NCBI GenBank assembly: GCA_016191785.1
Contig: JACPVJ010000164.1
Coordinates: 1-32,682, forward strand
Length of the DNA stretch: 32,682 nt
From: Myxococcales bacterium
Lineage (GTDB): Bacteria; Myxococcota_A; Polyangia; Polyangiales; Polyangiaceae
Reading direction: 5' to 3'
The translations under genes and the position numbers were made by a program. The notes under the pieces were generated by a model. The model had not been told where the DNA came from. It did no database searches and saw only the letters and a program-made list of their open reading frames with translations. This document shows, piece after piece, positions 10,060-17,604 of this stretch (within the stretch, counting starts at the first letter, position 1; every line of letters begins with the position of its first letter).

Positions 10060-10440
10060 GTGCTCACAATTGAAGTAGATTTTGGCAGCGACCGCCCGGT
10101 CTACCGGCAGATCGCCGAGCAGTTCCGGGGCCTGGTGGCCCGCGGGGATTTGATCGACGGCGAGGAGCTCCCGAGCGTGCGACAGCTGGCTGCGAACGTC
10201 GGCGTCAACTTGAACACCGTGGCGAAGGCGTACCGCATCCTCGCCGACGAGGGGCTGGTCGATCTGCGACACGGCTCGCGCGCTCGGGTCCTCGGAGGCG
10301 CGCGAGCGCGGGCACCCGAAGTCGAGGAGCTCGAGCGTGAGCTCGGCGACGTGATCAGCCGGCTCGTGCTCCAGGGTCGAGGGCGCGAGGAGGTCCAAGC
10401 CTTCTTCGAGACTGCGGTCGAGCGGTTCTTCGAGCGCTGA
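10060..10440 (+). CDS. GntR-family regulator, YtrA-like
   Basis: 126 aa. An N-terminal winged helix-turn-helix of the GntR type (PVYRQIAEQFRGLVARGDL, ELPSVRQLAANVGVNLNTVAKAYR, LADEGLVDLRHG) is followed by a short helical tail of about 45 residues. This matches the compact YtrA subfamily, which usually represses an adjacent membrane or transporter operon. I choose the GTG at 10060. An upstream in-frame GTG at 9997 would place the -35/-10 promoter and operator inside the coding sequence, and the family normally starts a few residues before PVYRQI. The stop is 20 bp before the membrane-protein gene at 10461, so the two form an operon, probably repressed through the inverted repeat at 10023-10048. 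Confidence 0.9.
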   Translation: MLTIEVDFGSDRPVYRQIAEQFRGLVARGDLIDGEELPSVRQLAANVGVNLNTVAKAYRILADEGLVDLRHGSRARVLGGARARAPEVEELERELGDVISRLVLQGRGREEVQAFFETAVERFFER

Positions 10441-10460
10441 GCACAGAGCGGAGCAAAGTC

Positions 10461-11534
10461 ATGCTTTCACGAATCATCCTGGCCTCGACCATCGTCACCG
10501 TCGTGCTCGTGGTGTGGCTCGTCGCCCGCACCGACCGTGAGCGGGTGTTCTACATGGACCTGGGCCGAAAGCTCGACGCGAACGATCGCGCTCGGGTCCG
10601 CCGGGTTCGGGTCGTCACCCTGGGGTCGGCGCTGATCGGCGTGGCTGGTGCTGCGTTCACTCCCATTCCGACGGCCGTGCTCGTCTCGACGCTGCTGCCG
10701 TTCGTGCCCATCGTCTGGCTCTTGATCGAGGTCGTGGGCGCGGTGAAGAGCGCGAAGCCGATGGAGGCTTCGCTGCGCTTCCGCGTGCCACTCACCGACC
10801 CGCCGCCTGCGAAGCAGTACGTGTCGCTGCCGTTGCAGGTCGCGCAGGGGGCGCTGGTGCTGCTCAGCGCCGCGGCCTTCGTGCTGGTTCGCAGCCACTT
10901 GCCCGAGCTGGTGCCGCTGCACTTCGACGCGGCCGGGCGCCCGAACCGCTGGGGCAGCCCCGACGAGCTCTGGGCGCTCGGTGGAATCATGCTCTTCTGC
11001 TGGGCGCTCTCGTGGCTGATCGTGGTCGGGGTGGCGAAAGAGCGCTGGGCGCTGCCCACCACCCAAACCGAGGCGTATGCCCGCGCCTCACGCCGCCGGC
11101 GTTCGCTCTTGGTGCGGATGGTCGAGGTGCTGATGCTGTGCGTGAACGGCGCCGTCGCAGTGTCGTGGCTGGGCATCGCCCTCGGCAGCTTGCCGGGCAT
11201 GTCTCACCTGCTCGCGATCTCGGTCGTCGCGGCGTTGGTGCTCAGCGCGGGCGGCGCGGTCGGGTCGCTGGTCGCGTTCCTGGCGCCCCTTGCGGCGGTG
11301 CAGCGCGAGCTCACGGCGCTCGGCGGCGTGGCGCTGGGCACTCGGCCCGACGGGTGGCGATGGGGCGGGATGATCTACTACGCGCCCGACGACCCCGCGC
11401 TCTTCATTCCCAAGCGCATCGGCATCGGTCAGACCTTCAACTTCGCGAGGCCGGCCGCGTGGTTGATCCTGATCGTGCTCCTGGTCGTGCCCATCGGCAT
11501 CGCTTTCACTTCGATGCTGCTGAGTCGGCGCTGA
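10461..11534 (+). CDS. Membrane protein, DUF1648 plus DUF5808
   Basis: 357 aa with about eight hydrophobic segments. The middle contains the DUF1648 signature LPELVPLHFDAAGRPNRWG. The C-terminus carries a DUF5808-type block (MIYYAPDDPALFIPKRIGIG, then QTFNFARP) followed by a last membrane helix. DUF1648 occurs in SdpI, the immunity and signalling protein of Bacillus, so a role in sensing or resisting a membrane-active agent is possible but unproven. GGAG at 10450-10453 lies 7 bases before the ATG. It is the second gene of the GntR operon. Its 3' end overlaps the convergent histidine kinase gene by 29 bp (11506-11534), so no terminator separates them. Confidence 0.88.
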   Translation: MLSRIILASTIVTVVLVVWLVARTDRERVFYMDLGRKLDANDRARVRRVRVVTLGSALIGVAGAAFTPIPTAVLVSTLLPFVPIVWLLIEVVGAVKSAKPMEASLRFRVPLTDPPPAKQYVSLPLQVAQGALVLLSAAAFVLVRSHLPELVPLHFDAAGRPNRWGSPDELWALGGIMLFCWALSWLIVVGVAKERWALPTTQTEAYARASRRRRSLLVRMVEVLMLCVNGAVAVSWLGIALGSLPGMSHLLAISVVAALVLSAGGAVGSLVAFLAPLAAVQRELTALGGVALGTRPDGWRWGGMIYYAPDDPALFIPKRIGIGQTFNFARPAAWLILIVLLVVPIGIAFTSMLLSRR

Positions 11535-13527
11535 CGCTCGTCACGATCTGGGCGAGCAGCGACAAGAGCGCCCGCGAGCTCACCGGCTTTTCGAGCCAGG
11601 GGCGACCCGCCCGCTCCAGGCCCGAGCGGATTTCGCCGTCGCTGGCCGCGCCGGTCACGAACACCACGCGACGGGCGAGCTCGGGGCGCGTCCGATCGAG
11701 CTCGGCGTGCAGCTCGATGCCGCTGAGGGTCGGCATCATCACGTCCGACACCAGGGCGTCGACCCGCAGATCACGCGCGAGCAGCTCGAGCGCGGCGTGA
11801 CCCGACGGGGCGGTGAGCACCTCGTAGTGGCCACGCAGCATGCGCGAGAGCGAGGCCGCCACGTGGGGGTCGTCGTCGACCACCAGAACCCGCCCGAGAG
11901 CCTCGGTGGCTCGGCGCGGGTGCATGCTGGCGGCGCTCTGGGCCGCACCGCCAGGCATGGCGCTCGGAAGCCGCACCACGATCCGCGTCCCCACGCCGAC
12001 CGCGCTCTCGACGGCGATCGTACCCCCCATGTCCGCCGCGATGTCCTTGCAGATCGAGAGACCCAGGCCCGTGCCCACGCCCGGGGGCTTGGTCGTGAAA
12101 AACGGCGCGAACACCCGAGGGAGCACGTCGGGCGCGATGCCCGACCCGCTGTCCCGGACCTCGATGTTCACCCAGTCGCCCTCTTGCCAGCTCCGAATCG
12201 CGATGAAGTTGTCGGCGCGCGCGCCGGGAGCGATGGCCTGCGCCGCGTTGATCACCAGGTTGAGCAGCAGCTGCCCCAGGCGCCCGGAGCTGCCGAGGAC
12301 GGCGGGCACGTCGCCCAGGGTCTGTTCCACGCGCGCGCGGTACTTGACCTCGTTCGTGGCCAGACGAATCGCGCTCTCGATGGCTTCGTTCACGTCGACC
12401 GGCAGCCGTTCGTCTTCGTCGTTGCGAGCGAAGATCTTCAGATCATCGATGATCGATCGGATGCGCCGCGCGCCCTCGAGGGCGTCGCGCGCCATCTCCC
12501 TGAGCTCGTCCACTTCGAAGTCGAAGCCCTCGCTGCGCTCCCCTCGCGTCGCCCGCGAGAGCTGGCTGAGCTCGCCCTCCAGACTCTCGAGGTTGTAGAG
12601 CACGTAGGTGAGGGGGTTTCGAACCTCGTGGGCCACGCTCGCCGCCAGCACTCCGACCGTGGCCATGCGGTCGGCGCGCAGCAGCTTCGAGCGCAGGTTG
12701 AGGCGGGCGAGGGCCTCACTGGTGATGCGGGCCACCGAGTCGAGGAACTTGGCGCGGTCGGCGTCGAGCTTGGCGCCCGCCGGGAGGTAGAAGTTCAGCA
12801 CGCCGAGGGTCTCGTCGTGATCGGTCAGCGCGAGCACGGCGTGGCCGTGGTCGGTCATGCCCTCGAATCGGTACTCGTGGTCGGCGTTCAGGTTCGAGCA
12901 GGCGACCGGCTTCTTCGAGTCTGCCACTCTTCCGCACAAGCACGCGCCGAAGGGCACGCGCGCGCACTTCTGCAGCACACCTGGGCTGAGTCGGCGCTGG
13001 TGGACCATGCGTAGCGTGGTGCCCTCCGCCACGAAGGCCGCCGCGCCTGCGTCCAGGCCCATCCACGAGAGCGACGCCACCTGGTCGACCACCTCTCGCA
13101 GCAGTTGATCGGCGTGCTCGCACGCGGGCACGAGGCCAAGGAGATGGATCAGCGCCGCCTGGTGCTCTCGGCTCCGCTCGAGCGCCTGGGTCGTCGAGCG
13201 CTGCTCGGTCACGTCCCAGACGAAGTGCAGGTAGAGGCGAGCGCCGGACTCGTCGAGGAACGTGGTCGGGAAGACCGAACACTCGGACCAGCGGCCCGTG
13301 GCCGGGTCGAGCACCTCGCGAGTGGCCGGCTCGCCGGTGCTCGCGGCGGTGGACAGCGGGCACGGGCAGGGTTCGGAAGGGTCTGCAGCCAGACCGTTCT
13401 GCGCCACTACTTCGTGCCGCGCGTCGATCACGAGCGCCGGGAAGGGCAGCGCATCGAGCAGCGGCGTCAGCTCCGTCCGCCAGCGGGGCGGGGCGCTCGA
13501 AGTTTCTTGCGGCGGCGTGACGTGCAT
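11506..13527 (-). CDS. Hybrid sensor histidine kinase (PAS-GAF-HK-REC)
   Basis: 673 aa from the ATG at 13527, preceded by a GGGGGAGGG ribosome-binding site about 6 bases upstream. The frame is open beyond this start, but that part overlaps the divergent reductase gene. Domains: PAS-like (about 22-110), GAF (about 135-278) with CARVPFGACLCGRVA, HisKA with His300 in SVAHEVRNPLTYVL, HATPase (N box NLVINAAQAI, G1 DSGSGIAPDVL, G2 GVGTGLGLSI), and receiver with VVDDD, Asp595 (VSDVMMP) and Lys647 (LEKPV). It has no membrane segments. The Cys-bearing GAF motif occurs in many related kinases, and its ligand is unknown. The final receiver may act as a phosphate sink or as intramolecular control. It is convergent and overlapping with the DUF1648 gene. 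Confidence 0.92.
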   Translation of the reverse strand: MHVTPPQETSSAPPRWRTELTPLLDALPFPALVIDARHEVVAQNGLAADPSEPCPCPLSTAASTGEPATREVLDPATGRWSECSVFPTTFLDESGARLYLHFVWDVTEQRSTTQALERSREHQAALIHLLGLVPACEHADQLLREVVDQVASLSWMGLDAGAAAFVAEGTTLRMVHQRRLSPGVLQKCARVPFGACLCGRVADSKKPVACSNLNADHEYRFEGMTDHGHAVLALTDHDETLGVLNFYLPAGAKLDADRAKFLDSVARITSEALARLNLRSKLLRADRMATVGVLAASVAHEVRNPLTYVLYNLESLEGELSQLSRATRGERSEGFDFEVDELREMARDALEGARRIRSIIDDLKIFARNDEDERLPVDVNEAIESAIRLATNEVKYRARVEQTLGDVPAVLGSSGRLGQLLLNLVINAAQAIAPGARADNFIAIRSWQEGDWVNIEVRDSGSGIAPDVLPRVFAPFFTTKPPGVGTGLGLSICKDIAADMGGTIAVESAVGVGTRIVVRLPSAMPGGAAQSAASMHPRRATEALGRVLVVDDDPHVAASLSRMLRGHYEVLTAPSGHAALELLARDLRVDALVSDVMMPTLSGIELHAELDRTRPELARRVVFVTGAASDGEIRSGLERAGRPWLEKPVSSRALLSLLAQIVTSVSADSAASK

Positions 13528-13695
13528 CCGACCCTCCCCCAACCGGCACAACGGCCGGATCGCCCGATACTTGAGCCGCCGTTCGCGCGGCGCTACTCGG
13601 ATTTCTCGCGCGACAATTGTGACTAGAGCGCGGTTTGCCTGGGGAGCTCGCGCCCTGCTTTCACCCGCCCCCGGTCCGGTGTAGGCGATGCGGCC

Positions 13696-14505
13696 GTGGC
13701 AGTCAGTCGCAGCATTTTCGCGCCCGGGCTCTTCGCTGAACAGGTGGCCATCGTCACGGGCGGTGGCACCGGCATCGGCCTGGCCGTGGCCCACGAGCTC
13801 GCCTTCCTGGGCGCCAAGGTGGCGATCGGTAGCCGCAAGCAAGAGAACCTGGACTCGGGCCTGGCTGCCCTGCGGAAAGGGGGCGCCGAGGCTGTGGGCT
13901 TCCCCCTGGACGTGCGCGAGCCCGAGAGCTGCGAGGCCTTCGTGAAGAGCGTGCTCGACGCGTTCGGTCGCGTCGACGTTCTCGTCAACAACGCCGGCGG
14001 TCAGTTCCCGAGCCCCGCCCAGAACCTCAGCGCGCGGGGTTTCGAGGCGGTGATCCGCAATAACCTCAACGGCTTGTTCTACATGACGCTCTCGACCGCC
14101 AACCTCGCGATGATTCCCCAAGAGCGCGGGCGCGTCGTCAACGTGATCGCCAACATTGCCCGCGGTTTCCCGGGCATGGTGCACACCGGGGCCGCCCGCG
14201 CGGGCGTCGAGAACATGACCAAGACACTGGCGGTCGAGTGGGCGCGCTTCGGCATCCGGGTGAACGCCTGCGCGCCGGGCACCATTCGGTCGAGCGGCAC
14301 CCAGCAGTACGGCGAAGAGACCCTGGAGCTCTCACGGCGGGCGACTCCGCTCAAGCGCCTGGGCACGGTGGACGAGGTCAGCCGGGTGGTGGTCTTTCTC
14401 GCCAGCGACCAGAACGACTTCGTGACCGGGTCCACGTATTACATCGACGGCGGGGGCTCGCTCTGGGGCGACGTGTGGCCGATCGAGGAACCGAAGAAGC
14501 CCTGA
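13696..14505 (+). CDS. SDR oxidoreductase, peroxisomal trans-2-enoyl-CoA reductase-like
   Basis: 269 aa from a GTG; the ATG at 13688 is out of frame. It is a Rossmann short-chain dehydrogenase with the NADP(H) loop VTGGGTGIG, SRK after beta-2 and LVNNAGGQF. The sequence around the active site, HTGAARAGVENMTKTLAVEW, lacks the classical YxxxK. It closely resembles animal peroxisomal trans-2-enoyl-CoA reductase (PECR), which shares the APGL start, GGQF.SPA and SGAARAGV. The likely reaction is NADPH-dependent reduction of a trans-2-enoyl-CoA in fatty-acid metabolism. The DECR-type 2,4-dienoyl-CoA reductases are the nearest alternative. It is divergent from the histidine kinase across 168 bp. The downstream membrane protein follows on the same strand after 38 bp. 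Confidence 0.85.
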   Translation: MAVSRSIFAPGLFAEQVAIVTGGGTGIGLAVAHELAFLGAKVAIGSRKQENLDSGLAALRKGGAEAVGFPLDVREPESCEAFVKSVLDAFGRVDVLVNNAGGQFPSPAQNLSARGFEAVIRNNLNGLFYMTLSTANLAMIPQERGRVVNVIANIARGFPGMVHTGAARAGVENMTKTLAVEWARFGIRVNACAPGTIRSSGTQQYGEETLELSRRATPLKRLGTVDEVSRVVVFLASDQNDFVTGSTYYIDGGGSLWGDVWPIEEPKKP

Positions 14506-14543
14506 CCGCCGCGGCACCGGACCCGGTGCCGGTGGCGCCCGCG

Positions 14544-16460
14544 ATGGCCGAGGCGCCGGCGCCCGGCCCGGCGGAGCCCCGCGCAGCCTGGTGGCGGCGG
14601 GCGAGCGGCTGGGTCGTGCGCTACTTCCGCGAGCAAGATCCGACCTTCTGGATCGCGTTCACGCCGGCGCTCGCCGTCGCCGCGATCTTGTTCGTGCGCA
14701 GCCCGGCCTCGAACTACATCTTCGACGAGCAAGAGGCGTTGCTGGCGAACCCTTACGTCAACGGCGGCAAGGTGCCGTTCTGGGACGTCTTCAAGCGGGA
14801 CTTCTGGGGGCTCTTGCCCGAGCGCACCATCGGCTCGTATCGACCCGTCCCCAACATGATCTGGCGCCTGCTCTGGCACCTGAGCAAGCTGCCGTGGCTT
14901 CACCACTGGGTCAACGTGGTGGTGCACGCGGTCAACGCCGCGCTGCTCGCGAGCCTGGCCCTGGCCATCACCCGCCGCCGCGACGTGTCGTGGCTGGTGG
15001 GCGGCGCGTTCGTCACCAGCGCGGTGCTCACCGAGGCCGTGACCGGGGTGGTCGGCATCGCGGACGTGCTCGGGGGCCTCGGGGTGCTCCTGGCGCTCTC
15101 GGCGCTTCGCCTGCCGCTGTGGGCGATGCCCGCCGGCGTGTTCGCTGCGGTGAGCCTCGGCCTCTTCAGCAAAGAGAGCGTGCTGGTCGCCGTCCCGCTG
15201 GTGGCGTTCGCCGCCCTGGTCTGGGCGCCGGCGCTGCACCCGGGCCGCCCGTACCGCTTCGCACGAGCGCTCGGTGCGCTGGTCGCCGCGGCCGGAGCGC
15301 TGGTCGCGTACACCTATGTGCGCCGCAAGTACTTCCCGGTCACGCTGCCCGCCGATCTGGCCCAGCCGCTGGCCGCCACCGAGCCCGTGGGCAAGCGCGC
15401 ACTGCACGCGTTCATGCGCTGGTTCCAGCAGCCGCGGCTGCCCAAGGACCCGATCAACAACCCGCTGGTCGACGCCGACTTCCCGCATCGGGTCGCGGGT
15501 GCGTTCCGGGTCTACTTCCGGGGCCTCGGACAGGCGCTGTTCCCGTGGACGCTCTCGGGCGACTACTCGTTCCCCCAAGAGCCGGCGCCCACCAAGCTGG
15601 TCTTCCCCGAGAGCGTGCTCGGTGCCCTCGGCATGGTGGTGCCACCGCTGGCGTCGGTGGTGCTCTGGATTCGCGGGTGGCGCGACGAGCGCCGCGCACG
15701 GCGGCGGGGCGAAGCGCTTCCGGTCGCGGTGCTCTGGCCGAGCCTGCTGCTCGCGGTCGGGTTGATGTGGGTGCCGATCGCTTACTTCCCGCACTCGAAC
15801 ATCCCCGTGCTCTTGCCCACCGTTCGTGCCGAGCGGTTCTGGTACTTGCCGGTGGTCGGCACGTCGCTGGTCATCGGCGCGGCCCTGGCACTGATCGTTC
15901 TCCGGGCGGGCGCGCGGAGGACGGCGGTGATCGGGGTCGCCTGCTTCTTCGGTTTCCAGGCGTTCAAGGCGCGCTGGCACGCCATCGACTACACCAGCGA
16001 CCTCACCTTCTGGCGCGCCACTCAGCGGTCGGCGCCGCGCAGCGCGAAGGCACACCTCAACTATTCGGTGATGGTCGGCGCCCACAACGGCGACCTGCCG
16101 AAGCGGCTCGAGATCAACGCCGAGGCCAAGCGCTTGGCGCCCCAGTGGCCGATGGCGCATGTGTATTACGGCGACACGCTGTGTCGCATGAACCGCGCCG
16201 AAGAAGCCTGGCAGCACTACAAGACGGGTTTCGAGCTCGGACCGAACGATCCGAACCTTCTGGCGCTGGGGCTGCAGTGTCTCTGGGACAAGAAGGCGAT
16301 CGAGGCGCACCACGACGAGCTGCTCGATCTGTCGGAGAAGCACGCCGGCTCGTGGCTGGCCTATTTCGCGACGGAGATCGTCCACCGCGGCGAGGAGCAC
16401 GGCGGCATCGAGAAGAAGTACCGCCCCCGCGGCTACGACGAAGGTCCGAAGAAGGACTGA
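14544..16460 (+). CDS. GT-C type membrane protein with TPRs, TMTC-like
   Basis: 638 aa from the ATG at 14544; GTG codons at 14526 and 14532 are alternatives. A cytoplasmic N-terminus is followed by about ten membrane helices. The first luminal loop reads FDEQEALLANPYV then DFWG and GSYRPV, and LFSKES lies further on. These are features of the TMTC/DUF1736 and related GT-C O-mannosyltransferase families, which use lipid-linked sugars. The C-terminal 150 residues contain TPR-like helices (AHVYYGDTLCRMNRAEEAWQHYKTGFELGPNDPN). I infer a membrane glycosyltransferase acting on exported proteins. The usual acidic pair appears as Asp-Glu in FDEQE. The many Ser/Thr-rich linkers of nearby lipoproteins are conceivable acceptors, but nothing here proves it. 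It may be co-transcribed with the reductase upstream. Confidence 0.75.
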   Translation: MAEAPAPGPAEPRAAWWRRASGWVVRYFREQDPTFWIAFTPALAVAAILFVRSPASNYIFDEQEALLANPYVNGGKVPFWDVFKRDFWGLLPERTIGSYRPVPNMIWRLLWHLSKLPWLHHWVNVVVHAVNAALLASLALAITRRRDVSWLVGGAFVTSAVLTEAVTGVVGIADVLGGLGVLLALSALRLPLWAMPAGVFAAVSLGLFSKESVLVAVPLVAFAALVWAPALHPGRPYRFARALGALVAAAGALVAYTYVRRKYFPVTLPADLAQPLAATEPVGKRALHAFMRWFQQPRLPKDPINNPLVDADFPHRVAGAFRVYFRGLGQALFPWTLSGDYSFPQEPAPTKLVFPESVLGALGMVVPPLASVVLWIRGWRDERRARRRGEALPVAVLWPSLLLAVGLMWVPIAYFPHSNIPVLLPTVRAERFWYLPVVGTSLVIGAALALIVLRAGARRTAVIGVACFFGFQAFKARWHAIDYTSDLTFWRATQRSAPRSAKAHLNYSVMVGAHNGDLPKRLEINAEAKRLAPQWPMAHVYYGDTLCRMNRAEEAWQHYKTGFELGPNDPNLLALGLQCLWDKKAIEAHHDELLDLSEKHAGSWLAYFATEIVHRGEEHGGIEKKYRPRGYDEGPKKD

Positions 16461-16518
16461 GTCGCCTCTCCGCGGCGTGCCCGCAGCGCGGCGTCGGTAG
16501 CGGCCACATGGGAACGCG

Positions 16519-16534
16519 CGGCCGGCTGCGGCCG
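16519..16534. terminator. Candidate hairpin between convergent genes
   Basis: CGGCCG at 16519-16524 and again at 16529-16534 can pair around GCTG. It lies directly after the FHA gene stop (minus strand) and 58 bp after the membrane-protein stop (plus strand). The stem is short and lacks a U-tract, so this is a modest call. Confidence 0.3.
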
Positions 16535-16535
16535 G

Positions 16536-17546
16536 TCACGTCGCTTTGAACAACCAGAGCAGTCCCAGGATGCTGACCACCAGCACGGTGATGGCGATCA
16601 GCGCAACGACCACATCGGTGAGGGTCCAGCCCCGGCGCTCGGGCGCGGCCGGCTTCGACCCGCGCGACGGGACCTTCGCGATCGGCGACGCACCGCGCGG
16701 CCCGAGGTCGGTCGGTGGTGGCGCCGAGGGCTCGAGGTCCGCGTCGTCCGCCGTGGGTGCGGGCGCCGGCGAGGCATTGGGGGCGTCGACCAGCTCGTCG
16801 TCGCGCATGCGCTCGTCGGCGGCGCGCTCGAGCTCGGCCAGGGCTTCGCCCACCGGGTCTTCGTAGGCGAGCAGGTTCGCGCCGACGCGCAGCGTGGTGC
16901 CCCGCGGCCAGGGCGTGTCCTTGCCGGCTTCGAGCCGGCCCTCGCCCAAGAGCGCGCCGTTCTTGCTCCCGAGATCGCGCACCAAGACCTGAGAGCCTTT
17001 GCGCATCAGCTCCACGTGCTTGCGTGACGCATCCGCGTCGTCGAGCACCAGATCGGCGCCCTGCCCGCGCCCGAGCACGTACGGGCGCCCGGGCTCGGCC
17101 AAGGCCAGCTCGCGGCCTGCGTCCGGCCCCGCGGTGACGAGCACGCGCACCGCCGACGGATCACCTTGGGCCGCGAGCGCCTCGGCCACGAGCCCGAGCG
17201 CGATCTCTTTGGTCGCGACGTTGGCAGCCGCGGTCGGCACGACGTGCTCGACCCGCAGCTCGAGCCAGATCCGTCCGATGCGCACCATGTCGCCGCTCCG
17301 GACCACGCGCGGCGAGTGCGGCGAGAGGCGCACCGGGCCGACGAAGGTCCCGTTGGTGCTGCCCTCGTCCACGACGATGTACTCGCTGCCACGCTGGCGG
17401 ATCGACGCATGCCGGTGGCTCACGCTGGCGTCGGGCAGGCGGACGTCGCACCCCTCGCCGCGACCCACCACGATGCGCGGCGCGTCGAACGTCACCTTCG
17501 GCGCCGACTTCACGTCGCCCGAGCGCACGATGACTGTCAGCGCCAT
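16536..17546 (-). CDS. Tail-anchored protein with two FHA domains
   Basis: 336 aa. FHA1 (about 23-95) shows GRGEGCDVRLPDASVSHRHA and STNGTFV. FHA2 (about 130-215) shows GRGQGADLVLDDADASRKHV and SKNGALL. The Gly-Arg, Ser-x-x-His and Asn-Gly residues that bind phosphothreonine are present in both. An acidic, Pro/Ala-rich linker leads to one C-terminal helix (about 307-330, VVVALIAITVLVVSILGLLWLF), so the FHA domains face the cytoplasm. FHA proteins read out Ser/Thr kinase signalling. The kinase-fold gene at 2562 is predicted inactive, so the cognate kinase is probably elsewhere. The ATG at 17546 follows the family start; the next gene upstream on this strand ends 58 bp away. Confidence 0.92.
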   Translation of the reverse strand: MALTVIVRSGDVKSAPKVTFDAPRIVVGRGEGCDVRLPDASVSHRHASIRQRGSEYIVVDEGSTNGTFVGPVRLSPHSPRVVRSGDMVRIGRIWLELRVEHVVPTAAANVATKEIALGLVAEALAAQGDPSAVRVLVTAGPDAGRELALAEPGRPYVLGRGQGADLVLDDADASRKHVELMRKGSQVLVRDLGSKNGALLGEGRLEAGKDTPWPRGTTLRVGANLLAYEDPVGEALAELERAADERMRDDELVDAPNASPAPAPTADDADLEPSAPPPTDLGPRGASPIAKVPSRGSKPAAPERRGWTLTDVVVALIAITVLVVSILGLLWLFKAT

Positions 17547-17604
17547 TTTCGCGGATATTGCGCACCGCTCGGGCCGATGTCCAAGTGTTCGGCAGCCCGG
17601 CCCG

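Noticed and set aside
7867..10398. Open frame of 843 codons on the - strand opposite the PAS-PAS kinase and GntR genes
   Set aside because: It runs through clear protein families on the other strand and through the promoter/operator region, and shows no recognisable motif.
13528..14184. N-terminal extension of the PAS-GAF kinase on the - strand
   Set aside because: It is antisense to the reductase gene, and a strong ribosome-binding site directly precedes the ATG at 13527.
14439..16400. Open frame of 653 codons on the - strand opposite the TMTC-like gene
   Set aside because: Arg/Gln/His-rich translation without domain or start context; the + strand has a well-formed membrane protein with TPRs.
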